Below are positions 15,302-24,476 of a DNA stretch of 64,000 nt, one piece after another. This DNA comes from Aurantibacillus circumpalustris (lineage in GTDB: Bacteria > Bacteroidota > Bacteroidia > B-17B0 > Aurantibacillaceae). A program made the position numbers and the translations under genes. The first letter of the stretch is position 1. Each line of letters opens with the position of its first letter. The notes under the pieces are model-generated. The model searched no databases and was not told the origin of the DNA. It saw only the letters and a program-made list of their open reading frames with translations. The stretch lies in contig NZ_CP121197.1 in the NCBI RefSeq assembly GCF_029625215.1, forward strand, positions 3,906,001 through 3,970,000, given 5' to 3'.

Positions 15302-16351
15302 ATGGCAAACGACACACTTATTAAGAAAATAAAAATTAGCGCGATTATTCAGGAAACAGAACATGCTAAAACTTTTGTGTTTGAATGTTTGAATGGATGG
15401 AAGCCTTTATATAAACCCGGGCAGTTTATCACACTCATTTTTTATACTATGACAGGTGAAAAAAGAAGATCGTACTCGATTTCATCCACTCCATCATTAA
15501 ATGGAGAACTAAGAATAACCGTTAAAAAGGTTGATAACGGAGAGTTTTCCAGATATATGCTTAGCCATTTGATGGTTGGAGACGTTCTCAGTACTTCAGG
15601 TATAAGCGGCTTGTTTATACTTCCAGAATCTATTTCCTTAACTAATCATTTTTGTTTTATAGCCGCCGGAAGTGGTATTGTTCCATGCTTTTCATTAATC
15701 AAAACAATTCTTGCAACTACAAGCAATGAAGTAACACTCATATACAGCAATAAGAATAAAGAAGAAACTATTTTTTACGAAGCGCTACAAACTTTACTGG
15801 AAAAACATGCAACTCGGTTTAAAACTCGTTTTTTATTTAGTGATAATAATGATCTCTACAATAAGCGCTTGAGTAAATGGCTTTTAGAACAATTGCTGCA
15901 AGAGTATCTTGGTAGAAATATTGAGAACGCTTTGTTTTACCTCAGTGGTCCGCATGATTACATGCAAACCGTTGAGATTACTTTAAGAATTCAAGTACCC
16001 AAAGAAAAAATAATTAAAGAAAATTTCAGTTCATTTCCTCGCTTAATACTTCCAGAACCTCCCGACAAAAATTCACATCATGTAAAAATTCATCTTAATG
16101 AAAAAGTTCACACCATTCGTGTTCAATATCCTAAATCAATATTAGCGGCTGCAAAAGAACAAAACATTGAGCTACCCTATAGCTGTGAAGCCGGACGATG
16201 CAGTAGTTGTGTTGCAACATGCACCAAAGGAAAAGTCTGGATGGCCTACAACGAAGTTTTGGTAGAAAAAGAAATTGAAAAAGGAAGGATTTTAGTTTGT
16301 CAAAGTTTTCCAATTGACGGCGACGCTGAAATCGTTTACGATATAAATTAA
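15302..16351 (+). CDS. Flavodoxin-reductase-type electron transfer protein with C-terminal [2Fe-2S] ferredoxin
   Basis: A 349-aa protein with an FAD domain (RRSYSISS, about residues 55-62), an NAD(P)-binding domain (AAGSGIVP, about 122-129; YLSGPHDYM, about 217-225) and a C-terminal plant-type ferredoxin (about 260-349). The ferredoxin carries CEAGRCSSCVATC and a later Cys (VCQSFP) as cluster ligands. The order matches PaaE/Hmp-reductase-like proteins that pass electrons from NAD(P)H to an oxygenase. No oxygenase gene is next to it, so its partner is unknown. Confidence 0.88.
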   Translation: MANDTLIKKIKISAIIQETEHAKTFVFECLNGWKPLYKPGQFITLIFYTMTGEKRRSYSISSTPSLNGELRITVKKVDNGEFSRYMLSHLMVGDVLSTSGISGLFILPESISLTNHFCFIAAGSGIVPCFSLIKTILATTSNEVTLIYSNKNKEETIFYEALQTLLEKHATRFKTRFLFSDNNDLYNKRLSKWLLEQLLQEYLGRNIENALFYLSGPHDYMQTVEITLRIQVPKEKIIKENFSSFPRLILPEPPDKNSHHVKIHLNEKVHTIRVQYPKSILAAAKEQNIELPYSCEAGRCSSCVATCTKGKVWMAYNEVLVEKEIEKGRILVCQSFPIDGDAEIVYDIN

Positions 16352-16362
16352 ATCCCAATACA

Positions 16363-16863
16363 ATGAAAAAAATCACAACACTTAACTGCTTGCTACTGTT
16401 ATTTTTTAATTATCAAAGCAAAGCGCAACTCAAATTAAAACAGTATTTAGTTGCAGCTCCTGTAATGCTGGTTACAGGAATGATTGATGGTACAATCGAA
16501 AGTATTAATTATCATTATGAAGACGGATTTAAACTAACCTGTCCGAATGCCAATGATCAATTTTGGAATCCGGCAGTAAGTTGGAAAAATAAATACAAAA
16601 ACAACGATCCGGCTCAAGGTCAAAAATTTATTGGAAGTACGAACGTTTTTGCTTTTACTACCGACGCTTATCATTTATTAAGAACAACCAATCGAACACT
16701 CACAGGCGTTGCAATGGCATATTACATCAATCAAAGTTACCGGGAAAAGGAACTTACGAAGAAAAAAAAATGGTTAAAAATAGGGGCTGATTTCCTCATT
16801 CTAACTGCTATTAGAACTGTGGGCTTTCATTTCACCTATTCTTTATTATTCAGAAAGCAATAA
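16363..16863 (+). CDS. Conserved Bacteroidota protein of unknown function
   Basis: A 166-aa protein with an N-terminal signal sequence or membrane anchor (MKKITTLNCLLLLFFNYQSKAQ). Its conserved-looking body includes GTIESINYHYEDGF, FWNPAVSWKNKYKN, GSTNVFAFTTDAYHL, and a C-terminal hydrophobic segment. I recognise this as a recurrent hypothetical family of the phylum but know no function. It begins 11 bases after the ferredoxin-reductase gene, so co-transcription is likely, and converges with the NifS-like gene. Confidence 0.65.
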   Translation: MKKITTLNCLLLLFFNYQSKAQLKLKQYLVAAPVMLVTGMIDGTIESINYHYEDGFKLTCPNANDQFWNPAVSWKNKYKNNDPAQGQKFIGSTNVFAFTTDAYHLLRTTNRTLTGVAMAYYINQSYREKELTKKKKWLKIGADFLILTAIRTVGFHFTYSLLFRKQ

Positions 16864-16865
16864 TA

Positions 16866-17915
16866 TTAACGTAACATTTCTTCCACAAAAGACTTCACTT
16901 CATCCAATGTGTTATTTTTTCCGAATGAAAAACGAAAAGAATTTTTGATCTCCTCGGCATTCAAACCCATTGACTGCAAAACATAAGACGGTTTTTTTAC
17001 GTTATCAGCAAAGTCAAAACGCTCTTTGAGTAAAATTACTTTTTCAGAATCAGCAAAGGTGATATTGCTGGTGTTATACAAACGTGTTCTTGTACTGCCA
17101 TTAATGGTTAAGCCCTGCAAGTCGAGCAACTGATGTTCGAAATAGTTTTTTAATCTCGAAATATGAGCGCTGTCTTCCCAGTAATTCTTCGAACTAATTT
17201 CGGCAGCCAGTCCAAATCCTGCAATTTGCGCCAAACTCAACTCCTGTGTATAGGCATGTTTTATTATGTCCATTAACTCGGCATACTTTTGATGAATGTA
17301 CAAGACGCCAATACCAGCGGGTCCATACATTTTGTGTGCACCAAAAGCAATACCCGAAAAGCCAATTTCCTTGGTATCACACCTTACTTTACCTGCAAAC
17401 TGCGAGGCGTCGCTGAAAAATAAAACACCATTCTCTTCACATATTTCAGCTATTTCTTCCACCGGTTGAATGACGCCTGTTTCATTATTGGCTGCCATTA
17501 AACAAACCATAATAGTGTCTTTTTTAATAGCTTTTCGAAACTCTTGAAGATCTATTAAACCTTCTCTGTCAACCCCAAGTCGCGTAACCTCAGCATCCTC
17601 TAACTCCAGTTCCTTCAAACAATCTAGCGTTGCAAAATGTTCTGTTACATTGGTAATAACATGCTTCCCTTTGGTCTTTAAGAAGTTAAAACCTCCCTTT
17701 ATAAATAGGTTTATCGATTCTGTAGTACCTGAAGTAAAAAGTATTTCAGATGAAGCCGCATTTAAAAGATCACCGATTTGCTGTTTTGCTTTAGAGGTTA
17801 CCTCTTCTTTGCTCTGTTCTGATTTTTCAATAAGACGCATGGCTTCCGCAACCGATTTATCTATTTGGGTTGTGCGGTTATTATTAAAATAAATTAAATT
17901 GCTAATCCTGTTCAT
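16866..17915 (-). CDS. NifS/IscS-family PLP enzyme lacking the catalytic cysteine
   Basis: A 349-aa class V aminotransferase-fold protein. The PLP site is complete: His93 (TEHFA), Asp169 (SDASQ) and the PLP Lys195 (GAHKMYGPAGIG). In cysteine desulfurases the persulfide-forming Cys lies in a loop reading like SGSACTSA before PSYVL. Here the equivalent stretch is ERFDFADNVKKPSYVLQSMG, which has no Cys. The protein is also shorter than typical IscS (about 400 aa). It may act on another substrate (selenocysteine lyase-like, epimerase-like) or be inactive in sulfur transfer. Divergent from the EamA transporter gene, sharing its promoter region. Confidence 0.8.
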   Translation of the reverse strand: MNRISNLIYFNNNRTTQIDKSVAEAMRLIEKSEQSKEEVTSKAKQQIGDLLNAASSEILFTSGTTESINLFIKGGFNFLKTKGKHVITNVTEHFATLDCLKELELEDAEVTRLGVDREGLIDLQEFRKAIKKDTIMVCLMAANNETGVIQPVEEIAEICEENGVLFFSDASQFAGKVRCDTKEIGFSGIAFGAHKMYGPAGIGVLYIHQKYAELMDIIKHAYTQELSLAQIAGFGLAAEISSKNYWEDSAHISRLKNYFEHQLLDLQGLTINGSTRTRLYNTSNITFADSEKVILLKERFDFADNVKKPSYVLQSMGLNAEEIKNSFRFSFGKNNTLDEVKSFVEEMLR

Positions 17916-17928
17916 TCAATTAACTTTG
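17898..17928 (+). promoter_or_regulatory. Bacteroidota-type promoter of the EamA transporter gene
   Basis: ATTG (17898-17901), 19 bases, then TAACTTTG (17921-17928) fits the phylum's -33/-7 consensus (TTTG / TAnnTTTG). The start codon TTG follows at 17941, so the leader would be only a few bases long. The element overlaps the start of the divergent NifS-like gene. Confidence 0.55.
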
Positions 17929-17940
17929 CATTCGTAAAAA

Positions 17941-18837
17941 TTGTTTAAAGGTATAAATAAACACTATTTGTTGCTCCATGTAATCGTCTTTATATGGGGA
18001 TTTTCACCCATTTTAGGTCGCTATATTACAGCTAATGCATGGCAACTGGTTTGGTTTAGAATTCTCATTACTGTAGGAGTAATGTTTCTGTATCTAAAAT
18101 TCACCAAACATAGTCTAAAAATTTCTTCAAAACATTTTTGGCAATTAAGTGGCATCGGTCTAATCATTATGGTGCATTGGCTTGCTTTTTACGAAGCAAT
18201 TAAGGTGTCGAATGTTAGCGTTACCATGGTAGCTTTTAGTACCGGAACTTTATTCAGTTCTATTATTGAACCAATTTTTTTTAAAAGACGCGTTAGGTTT
18301 TACGAATTGGTAATCGGACTCATTATTATTGCTGCTATTACCATGATTTTTTCGATTGAAACAGAATATTGGTGGGGAATTACTTTGGGTATCATTGCGG
18401 CTTTCACATCCTCTTTATTTGGTGTGTTCAATAGTATTCTTGCCCATCAACTAAAATCAGGTGTTCTTAGTTTTTATGAATTAAGCGCTGCTGTTTTTGG
18501 TTTAACTATTTTTATTTTTGTTAAAGGAGATTTTAATTCAAGTTTTTTTGTTTTAGACAACGCTTCTGTAGTTGGAATTTTAGTGTTAAGTATTGTTTGT
18601 ACGGTTTTTCCTTTTATCGCCGCTGTAGGACTTTCAAAGCATATTAGTCCCTACACTATTGTTTTAACCGTAAATTTAGAAACAGTTTATGGTATAATTT
18701 GGGCCATTTTATTTTTTAAAGAAAACCAAGAAGTTAAGCCATCATTCTACATTGGTGTATTTATCATATTGTTTGCCATTTTTTTAAATTCGTATTTGAG
18801 GAAATTAAGTGACCGTAGAATGAATCGGATTCCATAA
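17941..18837 (+). CDS. EamA/DMT-family transporter
   Basis: A 298-aa protein with about ten hydrophobic segments in two EamA repeats, beginning HYLLLHVIVFIWGFSPILGRY, the usual first helix of the family. The only plausible start is TTG at 17941, just downstream of a good promoter; there is no ATG nearby. DMT transporters move small metabolites across the inner membrane; the substrate cannot be told. It is followed after 8 bases by the GT9 gene. Confidence 0.85.
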   Translation: MFKGINKHYLLLHVIVFIWGFSPILGRYITANAWQLVWFRILITVGVMFLYLKFTKHSLKISSKHFWQLSGIGLIIMVHWLAFYEAIKVSNVSVTMVAFSTGTLFSSIIEPIFFKRRVRFYELVIGLIIIAAITMIFSIETEYWWGITLGIIAAFTSSLFGVFNSILAHQLKSGVLSFYELSAAVFGLTIFIFVKGDFNSSFFVLDNASVVGILVLSIVCTVFPFIAAVGLSKHISPYTIVLTVNLETVYGIIWAILFFKENQEVKPSFYIGVFIILFAIFLNSYLRKLSDRRMNRIP

Positions 18838-18845
18838 ATTTAAGC

Positions 18846-19817
18846 GTGCAAAAAATTCTGATCATACGTTTTAGTTCTATTGGCGATATTGTGCTAACTA
18901 CGCCTGTGATAAGGTGTTTAAAAGAGCAATTACCTAAATTTGTAGTGCATTACGTGACAAAGGATGCTTTTAAATCTATTTTAGAATCGAATCCTTATAT
19001 CGATAAACTACATAGTTTCAAAAAAGATGTTTCGGAAATATACTCAGATCTAATTAGCGAAAACTATGATCTTGTAATTGATCTGCACAAAAACCTAAGG
19101 AGTTTACGCTTAAAACAACAGCTCAAAACAAAAAGCTATTCTTTTAAAAAACTTAACGTTCAAAAATTTCTGGCCGTTAATTTTAAATTAATCAAAACTC
19201 TACCGACACTTCACATTGTTGATAGATACCTTGAAACAGTAGCAGAAATTGGTGTGAAAAATGACCACAAAGGGTTAGACTTTTTTTTAAAAGAAGAAGA
19301 TAAAGTAAATACAAAAGATTTATTTTTTAGTAATACCGAAACTAAGTTTATTGCACTTGTTGTTGGCGGATCCTATTACACGAAAAAAATTCCTGTAAAT
19401 AAGTTAAAGGAGATTTGCGCGTCGGCCTCACTCCCCGTTATAGTGTTAGGAGGCCATGAAGATATTTCGATTGCTAAGGAACTCAAAAAAGAATTTTCCT
19501 ACATTATAAATGCTTGTGGTATTTTTTCAATCAATCAAAGCGCTTCACTAATTCAGCAGGCTGAATGGGTTATCACCTCAGATACTGGTTTAATGCACAT
19601 TGCTTCAGCATTTAATAAAAAAATAATTACCGTTTGGGGAAATACAATTCCCGAATTTGGTATGGGGCCCTATTTGCCGAACACTGAAAATAAAATCTTA
19701 GAGATTAAATCTTTAAGCTGCCGTCCTTGTTCGAAATTAGGTTACAAAAAATGTCCTAAAGATCATTTTAAATGCATGAACGATATCGACTATTCTTTTA
19801 TTAAAAAATTAGTCTAG
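18846..19817 (+). CDS. Glycosyltransferase family 9 (heptosyltransferase-like)
   Basis: A 323-aa protein starting with GTG. The N-terminal ILIIRFSSIGDIVLTTPVIRCLK is the hallmark of GT9, and the C-terminal domain has ITSDTGLMHIASAFNKKIITVWG, the donor-binding motif of this family. These enzymes add heptose or another sugar in LPS core assembly. A cysteine-rich tail (SCRPCSKLGYKKCPKDHFKC) is frequent in the family. Its 3' end overlaps the convergent subtilisin gene by 9 bases. Confidence 0.9.
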   Translation: MQKILIIRFSSIGDIVLTTPVIRCLKEQLPKFVVHYVTKDAFKSILESNPYIDKLHSFKKDVSEIYSDLISENYDLVIDLHKNLRSLRLKQQLKTKSYSFKKLNVQKFLAVNFKLIKTLPTLHIVDRYLETVAEIGVKNDHKGLDFFLKEEDKVNTKDLFFSNTETKFIALVVGGSYYTKKIPVNKLKEICASASLPVIVLGGHEDISIAKELKKEFSYIINACGIFSINQSASLIQQAEWVITSDTGLMHIASAFNKKIITVWGNTIPEFGMGPYLPNTENKILEIKSLSCRPCSKLGYKKCPKDHFKCMNDIDYSFIKKLV

Positions 19818-22800
19818 TACTAGTTTCTTAACCAGCTTTTCTTTGCCTGTTGATATTTCTAACAAATATACGCCTCTTGGAAATTCTCTTAACTCAAGAT
19901 CAACTGAATCTTTAATGCTCTTCTTATCAATCATTAATCGTCCTAGAGCATCATACAACTTAATGTCAAAACTAAAACCTGCAAACTCAACACTTACATT
20001 GGCTTTAGCGGGATTTGGATAAATTAATATATTAGAATTAGCAACAGGACTTTGAATTCCTGTGTTAAAAGCAATACAGGCATCTGCAGAAGAAGCACAA
20101 GTATTAGCGTCTGTAATAATAACGGTATAACATCCCGAAGCTAGCTGTGAATTTGTATTGGAAATGCCTCCAGATGGAATCCAATTGTATGTATAGGGAG
20201 CAATTCCGCCATTAACAGCAACAGAAATTGCACCGTCCTGGCAGTTTGGACAGGATAAATTTGTTGAGCTTACAATCGATTGTAATGGACTTGGTGATTC
20301 AATCGTAAAAGTATCCATTGAAGAACAGCCGCTTGCGTTATCCGTTGTGGTTATTGTGTATAAACCTGCACAAAGGTTTGTGCAAGGTAAACTGGTGCAT
20401 TGGCTATTGTTTAGACTATAAGAATAGGGTCCTGGACCACTAGCAGTAATCGCATCTATAACTCCATTGCATTCACCGTCACAAAGTGCATCAGAAAACG
20501 AAACCGCTGTAACAGGTTTTGGAATAACTGTAACTGTAACAAATGCATTCACAAGACAAGAATTATCTGAGCCAATAATCGTATAAGTTGTTGTTGTACT
20601 TGGTGCTATCATAATAGATGATGGACCTGCTAAACCATTCCATGTATAGGAATTGGCACCTGTAGCAGTAAGTGTTCCTATACTGCCACTACACAATGTT
20701 GTAGAATTCGCGGTTACAGTAACTGTAAAATTTGGTACTCCAACCACTACACTTACGGTTTGTATATTGACGCATCCTGGATTTGAACCGATAACTGTGT
20801 AGATGGTACTTACCAAAGGAGAAACTTGAATAGGATTATTTACAGGCCCCGCAGACCAAGAATAGCTATCAGCACCACTTGCACTCAATGTTACCGTTGC
20901 ACCTGCACAAATACTTCCACCAGGACTTGCTGTTATACTAATATTAGGTGCAGCAACAACAGTAATTGTGCGAGTTATTGAAGCTGTAGAAGTACCGTTA
21001 ACACCCAAAATATTAAATGTATAGTTTCCGGCAGTTGCGTAACTTACACTCGGGTTACTAGAAGTTGACGTAGCCGGAGATCCACCCGGTAAACTCCAGG
21101 TATAATCACTTGCACTTAGGCTGGTATTTGTGAATGTATAAGGTAATCCAATGCAAACTGTAGGTGAAGTACCCACATTAAGAGTTGGCGTTGGAAATAC
21201 AAGATTGATATTGTCTAAATAAATGGGCTGACCATAGTGCCCTCGATTTATAAAACTAAAACTCACATTTCCCTGGCCAGCTGTTGGGATCGAAATATCA
21301 ATTGTATCTCGACGCCATTGGGTGCTTGTAGGAACAAATTGATTGCTTTGATCAGACTTAGTAGCTAAACCTGTACCTCCTTTTAAATAAATGCTAGTCC
21401 AGGTAGTCCCACAATTTGTGGAAACCTTTACTTCCAGTGAATCTGAAAATGTTGCATCATAACGCGCATAAGCCACATCAAATCTTAAACGTGCATTAGC
21501 AACATTGCTAAAATTAAACTTCGGAGTACGCATTTCATCACGCTCACCAGGTGCATTCATTGTAAAATTATCAAACATGGCGCAGGCGGTACTTGTTCCA
21601 AAGCCACCTGCTGTTGTGGTGCGCTGCCAATAAAGATTGTCGTTCCAGATATTATTAGCTACCCAATTGGTCGGTAAAAAAGTAGTCGCTTGAAATCCTT
21701 CAGAAAAGGGCAAAGATTGCGGATTACTAACAGTTACGTAAGAAAGTTTTGTTTTGGCATTTGATCCATTTCCATTGGTCACAGTTAATGAAACTGAATA
21801 ATTACCCGGTGTTGCCCACATTACAGAAGGATTAGAAGATGTAGACGTTGCAGGTGTTCCACCCTGAAAAGTCCAACTCCAACTAGTAGGAAAATACAAA
21901 GAACTGTCTACGAATGGTATGGAAACATTCGGACACGTATTGGGAAGAAATGCATAAAAATTAGCAACAGGAGGCAATGCAGAATAAGTAGCCGCACAAT
22001 TCATGGCGGCGAAGGCATCAATTCTTCCTGCGCCAAGTAAATTACCAGATACATAAGAAGAATTACCACTCAGCGAGTAAATATTCACTGCTGTGTTAGA
22101 AATACAATTTAAAACATCACTCCGTGTCATACCCGGACTTTTAGAGAGCATTAATCCCGCCAAACCGGCAACCATTGGAGTGGACATAGAAGTTCCGCTA
22201 TACGAAACATATGCCGGTGTGCCGCTATATGGCACAGTACTCAAAATATTGTTTCCCGGTGCACAAATGTCTACCCAGGTTCCATAATTTGACAAGGACC
22301 ATTTAATATCTGAAGCATCAACAGCCGCAACGCAATACACATGATTATACGCACCGGGATAATTGGGAGTGCTCGTATTTGCATTGCCAGCCGAAGCAAT
22401 AATAATGCAACCGCGATTCCATGCATAATCAATTACGTACTGTTCGGTTTGCGAAAAACCGCCTGTATTATTTCCCCAGGAACAAGAGATGATTTTTGCT
22501 TTGGCTTTTACTGCGTAAAGAATGCCTTCATAACCTAAATCTACAATGCTTCCGGCACTATTGTCAAAGGAACATTTCACGGGAATTATTTTGATACCCC
22601 AACCAATGGAAGCGACTCCTATCGAATTATTGCTGCTTGCGCCGGCTATTCCAGCACAATGCGTGCCGTGATCTTGACCTAAAGCTGTAGGACTGGTAAT
22701 CCCGTCCATTCCGGCAACATCATAACCGTTAATATCATCAATATACCCATTTCCATCGTCATCAACTCCAGTAATGCCTCCAGCTTCTAATGTGTTGGTA

Positions 22801-23339
22801 TAAGTGTTCCCTATCAAATCAACATGTGTATTCATCACTGCATTATCCACAATTGCTACTGTGATATTTGAATTTCCACTAAAAACATTCCAGGCATTTT
22901 GTGCATTAATTTGATTGAGGTGGGTTGATCCATTTACGCTTGCAAACAAGGCATCATTCGGTGTAATATCTGTTTTATTTAAACTAACTTTTTCAGCGTA
23001 TTCCACACCGGTAATTTGAGTTAAGTCTTCAATTAAAGTATTTACCTGATTAATTTTAGAAAACTCTAATTTCAAAATAAAAGGAAGGTTGTCATCATCA
23101 CCTACCTGATAAAATGGCATGTGAGCCTTAGTAATACCATGTTTCGATATAAGTTCTTTAATAACCCCTAATTTTGCAAGCGGGATATTCTTCGGATCCT
23201 CATGACTTATCGCTTTTAGTGAAGCTTTTCTGAATTTAACGTAAACTCTTCCATCAACATATTTGTCAAAAACAGTTTGAGAATAACCAAGATTAAAGCA
23301 AATGCTTAACAAAATCAGAACAGTTAGCTTTTTTTTCAT
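19809..23339 (-). CDS. Secreted S8 subtilisin-like protease with PKD/Ig domains and T9SS sorting domain
   Basis: An 1176-aa protein with a signal peptide (residues 1-20) and a propeptide-like region (20-130). The S8 catalytic domain carries Asp165 (VAIVDNAV), His227 (HGTHCAG) and Ser384 (SGTSMSTPMVAG). A PKD domain follows (about 470-540), then a jelly-roll-like stretch (about 545-710), further PKD/Ig-like repeats rich in Cys, and a C-terminal type A sorting domain (YPNPAKANVSVEF ... GVYLLEISTGKEKLVKKLVLD). It should be exported by Sec, then across the outer membrane by T9SS. The catalytic triad is complete, so activity is expected. Substrate is unknown. Confidence 0.92.
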   Translation of the reverse strand: MKKKLTVLILLSICFNLGYSQTVFDKYVDGRVYVKFRKASLKAISHEDPKNIPLAKLGVIKELISKHGITKAHMPFYQVGDDDNLPFILKLEFSKINQVNTLIEDLTQITGVEYAEKVSLNKTDITPNDALFASVNGSTHLNQINAQNAWNVFSGNSNITVAIVDNAVMNTHVDLIGNTYTNTLEAGGITGVDDDGNGYIDDINGYDVAGMDGITSPTALGQDHGTHCAGIAGASSNNSIGVASIGWGIKIIPVKCSFDNSAGSIVDLGYEGILYAVKAKAKIISCSWGNNTGGFSQTEQYVIDYAWNRGCIIIASAGNANTSTPNYPGAYNHVYCVAAVDASDIKWSLSNYGTWVDICAPGNNILSTVPYSGTPAYVSYSGTSMSTPMVAGLAGLMLSKSPGMTRSDVLNCISNTAVNIYSLSGNSSYVSGNLLGAGRIDAFAAMNCAATYSALPPVANFYAFLPNTCPNVSIPFVDSSLYFPTSWSWTFQGGTPATSTSSNPSVMWATPGNYSVSLTVTNGNGSNAKTKLSYVTVSNPQSLPFSEGFQATTFLPTNWVANNIWNDNLYWQRTTTAGGFGTSTACAMFDNFTMNAPGERDEMRTPKFNFSNVANARLRFDVAYARYDATFSDSLEVKVSTNCGTTWTSIYLKGGTGLATKSDQSNQFVPTSTQWRRDTIDISIPTAGQGNVSFSFINRGHYGQPIYLDNINLVFPTPTLNVGTSPTVCIGLPYTFTNTSLSASDYTWSLPGGSPATSTSSNPSVSYATAGNYTFNILGVNGTSTASITRTITVVAAPNISITASPGGSICAGATVTLSASGADSYSWSAGPVNNPIQVSPLVSTIYTVIGSNPGCVNIQTVSVVVGVPNFTVTVTANSTTLCSGSIGTLTATGANSYTWNGLAGPSSIMIAPSTTTTYTIIGSDNSCLVNAFVTVTVIPKPVTAVSFSDALCDGECNGVIDAITASGPGPYSYSLNNSQCTSLPCTNLCAGLYTITTTDNASGCSSMDTFTIESPSPLQSIVSSTNLSCPNCQDGAISVAVNGGIAPYTYNWIPSGGISNTNSQLASGCYTVIITDANTCASSADACIAFNTGIQSPVANSNILIYPNPAKANVSVEFAGFSFDIKLYDALGRLMIDKKSIKDSVDLELREFPRGVYLLEISTGKEKLVKKLVLD

Positions 23340-23525
23340 AGATGCGGATAAATTTCTTTATAAATATACTGAATTGAGCCTAAACCAAAAAGCTCTTTAC
23401 TCACTCAAACGCCGGGCTTGCTCAAAGATTTCGACGAAAAAACCAATTAATTTATAAGATTTATAAAGTCTCTTAATTAAAAGTATTTATATTTAGACTT
23501 ATCAATAGTTTTGATTTAATCTTTT

Positions 23526-24470
23526 ATGAGAATTGCGATTATAGATTGCGGTACAAATACATTTAATTTGTTGATTGTAGAATTATTAGATCGTAAAAGA
23601 TATAATAAAATTTATTCGACTCGCGTTGCCGTAAAATTAGGTGAAGATGCCATCAATAAAGGATATATAGCACCGGAACCTTTTGACAGGGGTGTTGAAG
23701 CTATTCGTATTTTTACTGAAAAATTCATTGAATATTCTGTAGATAAAACACTCGCATTTGCAACATCTGCCATCCGTGATGCCAGCAATGGTCTGGCCTT
23801 TGTAGAAGCTATTTTTAAAGAATTTAATATTGAAATCTCAATAATTGATGGCAACCGCGAAGCTGAATTGATTTACTTTGGAATTAGAGAAGCGATTGAG
23901 TTAAACGATCAGATTTCTCTGATTATGGATATTGGCGGAGGAAGCAACGAGTTTATTATTGCCAATAATAAAGAAATATTTTGGAAACAAAGTTTTAATA
24001 TTGGTGCAGCCCGCATTCTTGAAAAATTTAAACATTCTAATCCGATTACCGAGTTTGAAAAAAAAGAAATTCAAAATTATTTAACGAAAGAGTTAGCGCC
24101 CTTAAAAATTGCCGCTAAAAAATTTACTCCAAAAGAATTACTAGGTTCTTCCGGCGCTTTTGATTCTTTGGTAGACATGATTCATGGGGAATTGGCAGGA
24201 GAGCCTCTTACTGATTCTAAAACAGAATATACCTTAAATATTGAACAGTATCATGCTATATCCGACCTGGTAAAAGGCTCAACACTTGAAAAACGCAAAA
24301 AAATAAAAGGATTGTTGGCAATAAGGTTCGACATGATTGTTATTTCATGTATCATGATCGATCATATTTTGAATCTATTAAACATTAAAAAAATACGCGT
24401 CTCCACCTACTCGCTAAAAGAAGGTGCGCTCGCAGAATTTATTCACGCTTTAGGAAATAAAACAGTATAA
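23526..24470 (+). CDS. Ppx/GppA-family exopolyphosphatase
   Basis: A 314-aa protein of the ASKHA phosphatase fold: IAIIDCGTNTFNLLIVE at the N-terminus (phosphate 1 motif) and LIMDIGGGSNEFII at about 135-148 (phosphate 2 motif), plus GREAELIYFGIREA-like stretches. It is a short version with only the two N-terminal domains, as usual in Bacteroidota. It hydrolyses polyphosphate or (p)ppGpp in characterised relatives. A TAGTTTTG promoter-like element ends 12 bases before the ATG. The NtrC-like gene follows after 6 bases. Confidence 0.88.
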   Translation: MRIAIIDCGTNTFNLLIVELLDRKRYNKIYSTRVAVKLGEDAINKGYIAPEPFDRGVEAIRIFTEKFIEYSVDKTLAFATSAIRDASNGLAFVEAIFKEFNIEISIIDGNREAELIYFGIREAIELNDQISLIMDIGGGSNEFIIANNKEIFWKQSFNIGAARILEKFKHSNPITEFEKKEIQNYLTKELAPLKIAAKKFTPKELLGSSGAFDSLVDMIHGELAGEPLTDSKTEYTLNIEQYHAISDLVKGSTLEKRKKIKGLLAIRFDMIVISCIMIDHILNLLNIKKIRVSTYSLKEGALAEFIHALGNKTV

Positions 24471-24476
24471 TTAATC

